Part shown: positions 38,067 through 46,622 of the stretch, one piece after another
How the letters are laid out: each line of letters opens with the position of its first letter
Numbering within the stretch: the first letter of the stretch is position 1
Assembly (NCBI GenBank): GCA_040255405.1
Contig: JBDZUX010000002.1
Span: 1 to 64,000, forward strand
DNA: 64,000 nt
Direction of reading: 5' to 3'
Origin: 66-474 sp040255405
Lineage (GTDB): Bacteria; Pseudomonadota; Gammaproteobacteria; Xanthomonadales; Rhodanobacteraceae
Made by a program: the position numbers and the translations under genes
The notes under the pieces: generated by a model
Databases searched by the model: none
Seen by the model: the letters and a program-made list of their open reading frames with translations, nothing else
Told to the model about the DNA's origin: nothing

Positions 38067-38069
38067 CGC

Positions 38070-38855
38070 TCAATCCCGGCTGTGTTCGACGCCACGCAGA
38101 TCCAGCACCTTGCCGCGCGCCAGGCGCGCATCCGGCGACAGCAGATACAACACCGCTTGCGCAGCCGCCTCGGGCGTCGCAATCGTGGCCGGGTCCTCGC
38201 CCGCCCAGACAGTGCGGCGCAGCGCGGTGCGCATCGGTGCGGGCAGCAGCGCGTGCACGCGCAGGCTGGACTCGTCGGTCTCCTCGTGCAGGATCGAAAC
38301 CAGGCCCTCCAGGCCTGCCTTCGCCACGCCATAGGCACCCCAGTGCGCGCGCACCATCCGTTCCGGGTCGTCCAGCACGAACACCACCGCGCTGTCCTCG
38401 CGCGCCAGCAGCAGCGGCATGCACGCCTGCGTCAGCAGGAACGGCGCCGACAAGTCGACGTGCAACGTGGTCATCCATTCCTCGGGCGACAACATCCCGA
38501 GCGGCGTCAGGCCCTCGCACTTCACCGCTGCATGCACCACGCCATCGAGCCGGCCGAGCTGGCGCTCGACCGATTCGGCGAACGTCTGGAATTCGAGCGG
38601 CGACGCGCCCTGCAAATCCATCGGCTGCAGCACCGGCTGCGGCACGCCCGGAAGCGCAGCAACCTCGTCGTACACCGGCCCCAGCGCACGCGCCTTGCGG
38701 TCGGCCAGCAACACGGTGGCACCGGCTTTCGCACACGCAAGCGCGGATGCGTGGCCCAAGCCACCCGCGGCGCCCGTGATCAACACCACGCGTCCCGCCA
38801 GCGAATCCGCAGCGGGTGCCCAGTCCGCCGGAAGACGCGTGACGGGCAGCGTCAC
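38070..38855 (-). CDS. Short-chain dehydrogenase/reductase, YciK-like, with altered active site
   Basis: This 261-residue Rossmann-fold protein has the cofactor motif ITGAAGGLGHASALACAKAG, and YGVAK (Tyr/Lys) in HWGAYGVAKAGLEGL. Where the family usually has the catalytic Ser (SSSV before the YxxxK), this protein reads VVFVLDDPERM, with no Ser in the expected position. It may be non-standard or inactive as a dehydrogenase. The GTG start at 38855 overlaps the grxD stop (GTGA), so it follows grxD translationally; an upstream ATG frame would lie inside grxD. Confidence 0.82.
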   Translation of the reverse strand: MTLPVTRLPADWAPAADSLAGRVVLITGAAGGLGHASALACAKAGATVLLADRKARALGPVYDEVAALPGVPQPVLQPMDLQGASPLEFQTFAESVERQLGRLDGVVHAAVKCEGLTPLGMLSPEEWMTTLHVDLSAPFLLTQACMPLLLAREDSAVVFVLDDPERMVRAHWGAYGVAKAGLEGLVSILHEETDESSLRVHALLPAPMRTALRRTVWAGEDPATIATPEAAAQAVLYLLSPDARLARGKVLDLRGVEHSRD

Positions 38856-39181
38856 GAGGCGGCCGTCTGCTTGCCGGCCTCGGCCACCATGCGCTGCAAT
38901 TCGCCGGATTCGTACAGCTCCAGCGTGATGTCGCAACCACCGATCAGCTCGCCGTTGATGTAGAGCTGCGGGAAGGTCGGCCAGTTGGAATGGCGCGGCA
39001 GGTTGGCGCGGATCTCGGGATCCTCCAGCACGTTAACCGAGAAATACTCCACGCCGGTGGCGTTGAGCGCCTGCGAGGTGCGCATGGAAAAGCCGCACAT
39101 CGGAAAGTCGGGCGTGCCCTTCATGTACAGCACGATGGGGTGCGCGGCGAGCGTTTGCTTGATGCGTTCGATGACGTCCAT
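38852..39181 (-). CDS. grxD: Monothiol glutaredoxin Grx4
   Basis: This 109-residue monothiol glutaredoxin has the CGFS active site (Cys29) with MKGTPDFPMCGFS, WPTFPQLYINGELIGGCDI and GELQRM. CGFS glutaredoxins bind and transfer [2Fe-2S] clusters with glutathione. First gene of the likely unit grxD-SDR-marC-ppnN-gor; divergent from sodB. Confidence 0.96.
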   Translation of the reverse strand: MDVIERIKQTLAAHPIVLYMKGTPDFPMCGFSMRTSQALNATGVEYFSVNVLEDPEIRANLPRHSNWPTFPQLYINGELIGGCDITLELYESGELQRMVAEAGKQTAAS

Positions 39182-39311
39182 AGTGGTTTTGAAACCTGCG
39201 TGCGTGACGGGTGGAGATTCGCGGAAAACGACCCGCCGCCGTGAAGGCGAACCGCCGATGCGATGCCGGCGCGACGGCTTTGATGAAGCCGCAACCCGGA
39301 CACGTGCGAAT

Positions 39312-39340
39312 CCGACAAAGATATGCGACGGGTCTACAAT
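39312..39340 (+). promoter_or_regulatory. Candidate sigma-70 promoter of sodB
   Basis: CCGACA (39312-39317) and TACAAT (39335-39340) are separated by 17 bases, about 97 bases upstream of the start codon. No Fur box was recognised by eye. Confidence 0.55.
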
Positions 39341-39436
39341 GGCAAATGGTGTCTTGCGGAGGCCGTCATTGTATCAGGCGCGCCTTCCACGCATGCTGCC
39401 GTTTCTCCCGATTCCCCAACCTCCAAGGAGCACTCC

Positions 39437-40015
39437 ATGGCGATCGAACTTCCCCCGCTTCCCTACGAACGCAGCGCGCTGGCCCCGCACATCTCCGAGG
39501 AGACCCTGGACTACCACTACGGCAAGCACCACAAGGCATATGTCGACAACCTCAACAAGCAGATCGAGGGCACCGATTTCGCCGACATGAACCTCGAGGA
39601 CATCGTCAAGAAGGCCACGGGCGGCATGTTCAACAACGCCGCGCAGGCGTGGAACCATGCCTTCTACTGGAATTCGATGTCGCCCAGGGGCGGCGGCGAT
39701 CCGTCCGGCAAGCTGGCCGACGCGATCACCAAGGCATTCGGCGACGTCGCCAGGTTCAAGGCCGAATTCGGCAAGATCGCGACCGGCACCTTCGGTTCCG
39801 GCTGGGCATGGCTGGTGCAACGCGCCGATGGTTCGCTGGGCCTGGTCAGCACGTCCAACGCCGGCACGCCGATCACCGGCAGCGACCGCCCGCTGCTGAC
39901 CTGCGACGTGTGGGAGCACGCGTACTACATCGACTACCGCAATGCGCGCGCCAAATACGTCGACGCGTACTGGAACCTCGTGAACTGGGATTTCGCGGCC
40001 AGCCAGATGGCGTGA
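39437..40015 (+). CDS. sodB: Superoxide dismutase, iron type
   Basis: This 192-residue cytosolic enzyme dismutates superoxide. Metal ligands are His27 (LDYHYGKHH), His in WNHAFYW, Asp and His in DVWEHAYYIDY. The Gln in NNAAQAWNH is at the position used by Fe-type rather than Mn-type enzymes (Gln near His74), so iron is inferred. AAGGAG is 7 bases before the ATG at 39437. Confidence 0.95.
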   Translation: MAIELPPLPYERSALAPHISEETLDYHYGKHHKAYVDNLNKQIEGTDFADMNLEDIVKKATGGMFNNAAQAWNHAFYWNSMSPRGGGDPSGKLADAITKAFGDVARFKAEFGKIATGTFGSGWAWLVQRADGSLGLVSTSNAGTPITGSDRPLLTCDVWEHAYYIDYRNARAKYVDAYWNLVNWDFAASQMA

Positions 40016-40028
40016 AGTCCCGCGCTTT

Positions 40029-40058
40029 CGTTCGCCCCGGCCCAGCCGCGGGCGAACG
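40029..40058 (+). terminator. Possible terminator between sodB and glmM (convergent)
   Basis: CGTTCGCCC/GGGCGAACG, 9-bp stem with a 12-base loop, 13 bases after the sodB stop. Only a weak CTTTT follows. Shared by the two convergent genes. The bases after it (40071-40160) carry half of an ATTCCGG-type repeat (GTCATCCGGGGC...GAACCCGGAACCGG). Confidence 0.4.
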
Positions 40059-40193
40059 GATTCGCTTTTGTCATCCGGGGCAGGCCGCAAGGGCCGAACC
40101 CGGAACCGGTTTTCAGGTTTGGCCGGCGTGGGCCTCAATGCCCGCGGCAAGATTCATGGCTCCGTGCGTGCATCCAGAGCCGTGGCGGCGCCC

Positions 40194-41582
40194 TCACGTT
40201 TCCCGATTGCGCGTCACGTTGGCCGCCGCGGCCGTCACCGCATCCGCGAGCCGCGCGGCAAGCGCCTGCACCTCGTCGGCGTTCTCGCCCTCGATGGTGA
40301 CCCGCACCAGCGGTTCGGTGCCCGACGGCCGCAGCACCACGCGGCCGCGGCCGCGCAGCGTGTCCTGGACTTCCGCCAGCGCGCCCTGCACGCCCGGCGA
40401 ACCGACTACGGCCTTGGCGCCGGCCACTTTCACGTTGCGCGTGATCTGTGGCAGCTTGGAAAGCCCGTAGCGCGCGTGCGACAGGTCCTTGCCCGCGCGC
40501 GCCAGTGCGTCCAGCACCGCGAGCGCGGACACGATGCCGTCGCCGGTGCTGGCACGGTCGAGGCACAGGATGTGCCCCGACGTTTCGCCGCCCAGCATGC
40601 CGTCGTGTTCCTTCAACTGCTGGAGCACGTAGCGGTCGCCGACATTCGCGCGCAGGAACCGCACGCCGGCGCCGGTCAGCGCGCGCTCAAGGCCGAAGTT
40701 GCTCATCAACGTGCCGACCACGGGCCCGCGCAGCCGACCCGCAGTCAACCAGTCGTGCGCCAGCACGTACAACAGGTCGTCGCCGTCCGCGAGTTCACCG
40801 TTGCGGTCGATCATCTGCACGCGATCGCCATCGCCATCGAAGGCGATGCCGAGGTCCGCGCGTTGTTCCAGCACCGCACCGCGCAGCGTGGCGGGATGGG
40901 TCGAGCCGACCTCGCGGTTGATGTTGAAACCATCGGGCTCGGCGCCGATGCGGGTGACCTTCGCGCCCAGCGATTCGAACACCTTGGGCGCGACCACGTA
41001 GGTAGCGCCATGCGCGCAATCGAGCACGATGTGCATGCCCGAAAGATCCGGTGGCGCCGACAAGGTGCCGAGGCAGAAACGTGCGTAGCGCTCCACCGCG
41101 TCGTCGATGCGGCGCGCCTTGCCAAGGCGTTCCGGCGCGACGGTGGTGAAGGGCGCGTCGATTTCGCGTTCGATGTCGGCCTCGACGGCATCATCCAGCT
41201 TCTCGCCGCCGGCGGAAAAAAACTTGATGCCGTTGTCCTGGTACGGATTGTGCGAGGCGCTGATCACGATCCCGGCACTGGCGCCCAGCTCCCGGGTCAG
41301 TTGCGCCACGCCAGGCGTCGGCAGCGGCCCGAGCAGGCCCACGTTCGCGCCCGCCGCGACCAGTCCGGCTTCCAGCGCGGCCTCGAACATGTAACCCGAC
41401 ACGCGGGTGTCCTTGCCGATCAGCACCAGCGGCTGCCGGCCGTTGCCCAGGACCACGCCGGCGGCGCGCCCGAGCTTCAGCATGAACTCGGCGGTGATCG
41501 GCCATTCGCCGACGCGGCCGCGCACGCCATCGGTACCGAAGTATTTGCGGGGAGGAGGACTCAGATTTCCGGGTTCGGACAT
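40194..41582 (-). CDS. glmM: Phosphoglucosamine mutase
   Basis: This 462-residue enzyme converts glucosamine 6-phosphate to glucosamine 1-phosphate for UDP-GlcNAc, needed for peptidoglycan and LPS. It has the phosphoserine motif ISASHNP, the metal loop DGDGDR, the GKDTRVSGY motif and the phosphate-binding RPSGTEPL. The start at 41582 (MSEPGNLSPPPRKYFGTDG) follows the family N-terminus; an upstream frame lies in a repeat. Downstream partner of folP in the usual ftsH-folP-glmM order. Confidence 0.96.
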   Translation of the reverse strand: MSEPGNLSPPPRKYFGTDGVRGRVGEWPITAEFMLKLGRAAGVVLGNGRQPLVLIGKDTRVSGYMFEAALEAGLVAAGANVGLLGPLPTPGVAQLTRELGASAGIVISASHNPYQDNGIKFFSAGGEKLDDAVEADIEREIDAPFTTVAPERLGKARRIDDAVERYARFCLGTLSAPPDLSGMHIVLDCAHGATYVVAPKVFESLGAKVTRIGAEPDGFNINREVGSTHPATLRGAVLEQRADLGIAFDGDGDRVQMIDRNGELADGDDLLYVLAHDWLTAGRLRGPVVGTLMSNFGLERALTGAGVRFLRANVGDRYVLQQLKEHDGMLGGETSGHILCLDRASTGDGIVSALAVLDALARAGKDLSHARYGLSKLPQITRNVKVAGAKAVVGSPGVQGALAEVQDTLRGRGRVVLRPSGTEPLVRVTIEGENADEVQALAARLADAVTAAAANVTRNRET

Positions 41583-41621
41583 GGGATTACCGAGCGAAAA
41601 TGCATCCGTAAAGGATACCCC

Positions 41622-41692
41622 GTGGGAGCGCGCCATGCGCGCGACCCGGACACTGTTCCTGGCGCCGTGTCGCGCGCATAGCGCGCTCCTAC
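41622..41692. repeat. GTAGGAGC-type inverted repeat between folP and glmM
   Basis: Arms 41622-41645 (GTGGGAGCGCGCCATGCGCGCGAC written in two halves GTGGGAGCGCGC and CATGCGCGCGAC) and 41669-41692 pair over 22 of 24 bases, with a loop of 23. The sequence style is a repeat common in Lysobacterales intergenic regions. A second, more diverged member is at 54723-54826. Confidence 0.85.
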
Positions 41693-41720
41693 AAAATCCC
41701 GACGCAGAATGGCGCCCAAG

Positions 41721-42623
41721 TCAGTCGTCCCCGAACCGCTGCGAACCGAAGGGTTTGGACGCAGCCTTCGCGGGGGCGTCACCTTCGTGAACAGCCTGCC
41801 ACACGGCCAGCGCGTCGCGCGTCGCGGCGACGTCGTGCACCCGCACGATCATCGCGCCACGCTGCGCCGCAATCAGCGCCGCAGCGGCGGAGCCGGCCGC
41901 ACGAGCGGCGCCGGCTGGGCGGCCGGTCAGGGTGCCGATCATCGCCTTGCGTGATACCCCCGCGAACACGCCCGCGGCGAGGTCGCGGAAACGATCGAGC
42001 GCGCGCAGCAGCGCGAGATTGTGTTCCAGCATCTTGCCGAATCCGAAACCCGGATCGACCAGTACCCGGCGCTTGTCGATGCCCGCCATCTCGCAGGCAA
42101 ACACGCGTTCGGCGAGAAAGCGATGCACCTCGCCGACCACGTCGTCGTAGCACGGATCGTCCTGCATCGTGCCGGGTACGCCCTGCATGTGCATCACGCA
42201 CACCGGCACCTTCAGCTCCGCCGCGGCGTCCAGCGCGCCCTCGCGACGCAATGCATACACGTCGTTGATGAAACCCGCGCCGGCCGCCACGGCCGCGCGC
42301 ATCACTTCCGGCTTCGACGTGTCGATCGAAATCGGCAGATCGACACGAGCCGCCAGCGCCCCGATCACCGGGACCACGCGCGCGATTTCGTCCTTCGCTT
42401 CGACGGCGGTAGCGCCCGGGCGCGTGGACTCGGCGCCGACGTCCAGCATGTCCGCGCCCTGCTCCGCCATCGCCACGCCCTGCGCGACCGCGGCTTCGAC
42501 GTCGCCCCGCAAGCCGTCGCCCGAAAACGAGTCGTCGGTGAGATTGAGGATCCCGCAAATGCGCGGGCGGTCCAGCTTCAGCACGCGGCCGTCGCAGTCG
42601 AGTATCGGGGTCGTGTCGAACAT
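41721..42623 (-). CDS. folP: Dihydropteroate synthase
   Basis: This 300-residue TIM-barrel enzyme condenses dihydropterin pyrophosphate with p-aminobenzoate in folate synthesis and is the sulfonamide target. Conserved motifs are GADMLDVGAESTRPGA, FINDVYAL, VMHMQG, DPGFGFGK and GVSRKAMIG. The first loop reads GILNLTDDSFSGDG instead of the common NVTPDSFSDGG, a variant seen in some lineages. The ATG at 42623 is family-consistent. It is separated from ftsH by the TolB/TPR gene. Confidence 0.94.
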   Translation of the reverse strand: MFDTTPILDCDGRVLKLDRPRICGILNLTDDSFSGDGLRGDVEAAVAQGVAMAEQGADMLDVGAESTRPGATAVEAKDEIARVVPVIGALAARVDLPISIDTSKPEVMRAAVAAGAGFINDVYALRREGALDAAAELKVPVCVMHMQGVPGTMQDDPCYDDVVGEVHRFLAERVFACEMAGIDKRRVLVDPGFGFGKMLEHNLALLRALDRFRDLAAGVFAGVSRKAMIGTLTGRPAGAARAAGSAAAALIAAQRGAMIVRVHDVAATRDALAVWQAVHEGDAPAKAASKPFGSQRFGDD

Positions 42624-42748
42624 CCACGCAGTTTAGGGCAACACCGGATGCGTGGCGTTCAGGCGGGAGCGGCCGAACCATCGTGGGCGCGCGGGCTTCG
42701 GCCAGAAGGCCATTGCGAAGCAACGCGTCGAAGCGTGAACCCCTGCCC

Positions 42749-44353
42749 TCAGGACGCCGGGGCCGTCCTCTCGTTCAGCCGCGCCAGGATGCTCCGGAAG
42801 CGCGGCAGCCCGCGCAGGCCATCGAGATCGCTGTCGCGCTCCAGCCAGTCGCGGAATCCGCTGCCGGTCGCGACCGCGCGTTCCAGCAGGTCCAGCGCGC
42901 GCTCGTTTTCGCCCATGCGCGTGTAGGTGCAGGCGGCGTTGTAGAGCGTACCGAAATCGTCCGGCTGCAGGCGCAACGCAGCTTCGGTGTTGCGACGCCC
43001 GCCTTCGATGTCGCCCAGCCGTGCCTGCATGCCCGCGGCCAGATACAGCGCGCGGCCATTTTCAGGGTCGGCCGCGATTTCGGCCAAGGCCGACGGCAGC
43101 GCGATCCGGGTCAGCGCGTCGCCGCGCGCCTTGTCGCCCAGCGAGTCGGCGGCACTGGATGCCAGCGACAAGGCCTGGAACTCGTCCGGACGCACCCGGT
43201 GTGCCACCTCGAATTCCTCGATCGCGCGCGCATATTCGCCGCGCGCGTAGAGATGACGGCCAAAATAGTAGTGCGCCTCGTAGAGCCCCGGATTGAGTTC
43301 GATGGCGCGCTCGAACGCCGCGACCGCGCCGCCGTCATCGCACGCCAGGGACAGCGTGTTGGCGTGCGCGACGTGGGCCTCGGCCAGCTTCGGTGCCAGG
43401 TCGAGCGCGCGTTTGGCCGCGGCGAGCGCCTCTTCGAGCACACCGGCCGGATCGATGATCTTCCACATCAGCAATTGCGCGAGCGAATCGGCCAGCCCTG
43501 CATGCGCCTGCGCGAACTTGGGGTCGAGCGCGATTGCGCGCCTGAACATCTCCGGCGCCTTGGTCCAGTTGTCGCTGCTTTTCACCGAATGGATCTGCCG
43601 GCCACGCAGATAGAACTCGTAGGCGCGCATGTCGCGCGGTGGTGCGCACCGGCACACTTCGAGTGCCGCGGCGCCTTTCAGCGAGCCCCGCAGCGCCTGC
43701 ATCACGTTGAGCGCGATCTCTTCCTGGATAGCGAAAACGTCCTGGAGCCTGCGGTCGAACGTCTCCGTCCAGAGGTGATAGCCATTGCCCGTATCGATCA
43801 GTTGTGCGGTGATGCGGACACGGTCGCCAGCCTTGCGCACGCTGCCCTCCATGATCGCGGCGACGTTCAGCGCCCGGCCGATTTCGCGCGCGTCCGCATC
43901 GCTGTCGCGGAAGCGGAACGAAGAGGTGCGCGACGCCACCCGCAGGCCGCGGATCGCGGAGAGCGCATTAAGGATTTCCTCGGCCAGGCCATCACAGAAA
44001 TAGGCCTGGTCCCTGGCTTCGCTCAGGTCCGTGAACGGCAGGATCGCGACCGAAGTGTCGGGCACCGGCTCGGCTGCAATGGCCAGGGCCGGCGCACGTG
44101 CCGCGGTATGCTCGATGCCGTGCGCGCCGATGTCGTAAACCCACGCCAGGATGCAGGCCGGTACGAAACCCAGCACCAGCAACACCAACAGCAACCGCAT
44201 CGACCAGGACGGCAAGCCGATGGGCTCGAACGTGGCGCTGCCGACCTGGATCAATATCCAACCCGTCACCACGTAGACGGCGACCACGCGAAACACGCGC
44301 CGCCGGCGGAATTCGGCGAAGGATTGCTTGAGGAGTCCGATCCAGTCACTCAT
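42749..44353 (-). CDS. TolB-like domain and TPR membrane protein
   Basis: This 534-residue protein has two N-terminal membrane helices (about 22-42 and 52-72), then a TolB-type N-terminal domain (about 98-225, SVAILPFTDLSEARDQAYFCDGLAEEILNALS) and tetratricopeptide repeats (about 240-520). Such proteins are often fused to or found beside adenylate-cyclase-like or transcriptional modules, but this one stands alone. The function is not known; a regulator or scaffold at the inner membrane is likely. It lies between ftsH and folP in the same orientation, where most relatives have no gene. Confidence 0.8.
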   Translation of the reverse strand: MSDWIGLLKQSFAEFRRRRVFRVVAVYVVTGWILIQVGSATFEPIGLPSWSMRLLLVLLVLGFVPACILAWVYDIGAHGIEHTAARAPALAIAAEPVPDTSVAILPFTDLSEARDQAYFCDGLAEEILNALSAIRGLRVASRTSSFRFRDSDADAREIGRALNVAAIMEGSVRKAGDRVRITAQLIDTGNGYHLWTETFDRRLQDVFAIQEEIALNVMQALRGSLKGAAALEVCRCAPPRDMRAYEFYLRGRQIHSVKSSDNWTKAPEMFRRAIALDPKFAQAHAGLADSLAQLLMWKIIDPAGVLEEALAAAKRALDLAPKLAEAHVAHANTLSLACDDGGAVAAFERAIELNPGLYEAHYYFGRHLYARGEYARAIEEFEVAHRVRPDEFQALSLASSAADSLGDKARGDALTRIALPSALAEIAADPENGRALYLAAGMQARLGDIEGGRRNTEAALRLQPDDFGTLYNAACTYTRMGENERALDLLERAVATGSGFRDWLERDSDLDGLRGLPRFRSILARLNERTAPAS

Positions 44354-44479
44354 GGGCGGTTTCGACCCAGCCGGCGGGCTGGCGACCGTATCGTGCGCCG
44401 TTGCGAAAATACTACATGAGCGGCATCGGGAAACGACAAGGCCGCCCGAAGGCGGCCCTGGTCGAAGGTTCCCGGCAAA

Positions 44480-44594
44480 CGAAGCGGCTGTCGCGGCAAG
44501 TCAGGCCATGGATGGCCGTTCTGGTTTCCCGGAATCGCGAGACGCCACGAACGCGGAAGCCATCCCGGATGCAGCGATCAGGAACGATCGCCCA
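44480..44594 (-). repeat. Two-hairpin dispersed element, copy B, directly after ftsH
   Basis: On the minus strand hairpin 1 GCGATCGTTCCTGATCGC (44591-44574) starts 3 bases after the ftsH stop codon; hairpin 2 is GGCCATCCATGGCC (44517-44504), followed by TGACTTGCCGCGACAGCCGCTTCG. Confidence 0.88.
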
Positions 44595-46544
44595 TCAGTG
44601 CTGCCCGGCGGGATGGCTGGACGGCGCGGGTGCCGCGGCCGGCGCAGTCACCGGCTTGCCGCCGCCCATCCCGGTGTTGCTGTCGCGCGGATGCCAGTCG
44701 CGCGGCGGCCCGGGCTCGCGGCCTTCCATGATCGCGGCGATCTGTTCCTTGTCTATCGTCTCGTACTGCAGCAGCGCCGCGGCCATCGCGTGCAGCTTCT
44801 CGACATCGTCGGTGAGGATCTGGCGCGCGCGGTTGTACGCCGTGTCGATGACTTCGCGCACCGCGACGTCGATCTTGCGCGAAGTTTCATCCGAGACGTT
44901 CTTGTGCTGGCTCACCGAACGGCCGAGGAACACTTCTTCCTCGTCCTCGGCGTAGGTCATCGGACCGAGCGCCGACGACAAACCGTACTTGGTGACCATG
45001 TCGCGTGCGAGTTGCGTCGCGCGCTGGATGTCGTTGGATGCACCGGTGGTGACTTTTTCCGTCCCGAAGATCAGTTCCTCGGCGACGCGGCCGCCGAACA
45101 GGCTGGCCAACTTGCTTTCCAGCGACAGCTTGCTGTGGCTGTAACGGTCCTGTTCGGGCAGGAACATGGTGACGCCCAGCGCACGGCCGCGCGGGATGAT
45201 GGTCACCTTGTGCACTGGATCGTGGTCGGGCACCGACAGCCCGACGATCGCGTGCCCGGATTCGTGGTACGCGGTGAGCTTCTTCTCGTCCTCGCTCATG
45301 ATCATGGAGCGCCGTTCGGAGCCCATCATGATCTTGTCCTTGGCGCGCTCGAAGAAATCCATGCGCACGTCACGCGCATTTTCGCGCGCAGCGAACAGCG
45401 CGGCTTCATTGACGAGGTTGGCAAGATCCGCACCGGAGAAACCCGGCGTGCCGCGCGCGATCGTGAGCGGATCGACGTCCGTACCCACCGGCACCTTGCG
45501 CATGTGCACCTTCAGGATCTGCTCGCGGCCCTTGAGGTCCGGCAGCGGCACCACGACCTGGCGATCGAAACGGCCCGGGCGCAGCAGCGCGGGATCGAGC
45601 ACGTCGGGGCGGTTGGTGGCCGCGATCACGATCACGCCCTCGCTGCCCTCGAAACCGTCCATCTCGACCAGCAACTGGTTCAATGTCTGCTCGCGCTCGT
45701 CGTGACCGCCGCCGAGGCCGGCGCCGCGATGGCGGCCGACCGCGTCGATTTCGTCGATGAAGATGATGCACGGCGCATGCTTCTTGGCCTGCTCGAACAT
45801 GTCCCGCACGCGCGCGGCGCCAACGCCGACGAACATCTCGACGAAGTCGGAACCGGAGATCGAGAAGAACGGCACCTTGGCTTCGCCCGCGATGGCTTTC
45901 GCCAGCAGCGTCTTGCCGGTACCGGGCGAGCCGACCATCAACACGCCGCGCGGAATCTTGCCGCCCAGCTTGGTGAACTTCGACGGATCACGCAGGAAGT
46001 CGACCAGTTCGGAAACCTCTTCCTTGGCCTCTTCGCAGCCGGCCACGTCATTGAAGGTGACCTTGATCTGGTCCTCGCCCTGCAGCTTGGCGCGCGAACG
46101 CCCGAAGCTCATCGCCCCGCGGCCGCCCGCACCCGACTGCATCTGGCGGAAGATGTAGAACAGCAGGCCGAACACCAGGATGAACGGCAGCCAGTCGATG
46201 ATCAGCCGCATCAGCGAGAAGCCGTTGTCGCCCGGCTGCTGGGTGGTCTTGACCCGGTGCGATTCCAGGAGCGACAGCAAGGCGTTGTCGCCCACGGCGG
46301 GCAACACGGTGCGCAAGGAACTGCCGTCCTTCAGCTTGCCGGTGATCACGGGCGGCATGTTCGCGCTGATGGTGATCGACGACACGTTGTCGTTCTTCAC
46401 CTGCTGCACGAACTCGGAATACGACATCTGCTGCTCGCTGCCGGCCAGGCGCGGGCTCAGGCTCTGGTAGGCCAGCACCACGATCACTGCGACCACCAGC
46501 CACAGCAGGATGTTCTTGGTCAAATCGTTCATCGGGGGTTTCAT
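44595..46544 (-). CDS. ftsH: ATP-dependent zinc metalloprotease FtsH
   Basis: This 649-residue membrane-anchored AAA+ protease degrades sigma-32, LpxC and misassembled membrane proteins. It has two helices (about 9-26 and 108-128) flanking a periplasmic domain, an AAA module with Walker A GSPGTGKT (the usual second residue is P, here S), Walker B IIFIDEID and the arginine-finger region, then the zinc site HESGH. The C-terminal tail is Pro/Ala rich (GGGKPVTAPAAAPAP). The first ATG (46544) has GAGGGAA nearby; MNDLTK at 46532 is the usual E. coli-like start. Upstream is rlmE (78 bases). Confidence 0.96.
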   Translation of the reverse strand: MKPPMNDLTKNILLWLVVAVIVVLAYQSLSPRLAGSEQQMSYSEFVQQVKNDNVSSITISANMPPVITGKLKDGSSLRTVLPAVGDNALLSLLESHRVKTTQQPGDNGFSLMRLIIDWLPFILVFGLLFYIFRQMQSGAGGRGAMSFGRSRAKLQGEDQIKVTFNDVAGCEEAKEEVSELVDFLRDPSKFTKLGGKIPRGVLMVGSPGTGKTLLAKAIAGEAKVPFFSISGSDFVEMFVGVGAARVRDMFEQAKKHAPCIIFIDEIDAVGRHRGAGLGGGHDEREQTLNQLLVEMDGFEGSEGVIVIAATNRPDVLDPALLRPGRFDRQVVVPLPDLKGREQILKVHMRKVPVGTDVDPLTIARGTPGFSGADLANLVNEAALFAARENARDVRMDFFERAKDKIMMGSERRSMIMSEDEKKLTAYHESGHAIVGLSVPDHDPVHKVTIIPRGRALGVTMFLPEQDRYSHSKLSLESKLASLFGGRVAEELIFGTEKVTTGASNDIQRATQLARDMVTKYGLSSALGPMTYAEDEEEVFLGRSVSQHKNVSDETSRKIDVAVREVIDTAYNRARQILTDDVEKLHAMAAALLQYETIDKEQIAAIMEGREPGPPRDWHPRDSNTGMGGGKPVTAPAAAPAPSSHPAGQH

Positions 46545-46622
46545 GCTGCGATTCCCTCGCCCGAATACATACGCCCGTGTGCGGGCATCTCACGAACCGC
46601 TGGTTTGGGATACACGTTCAGA

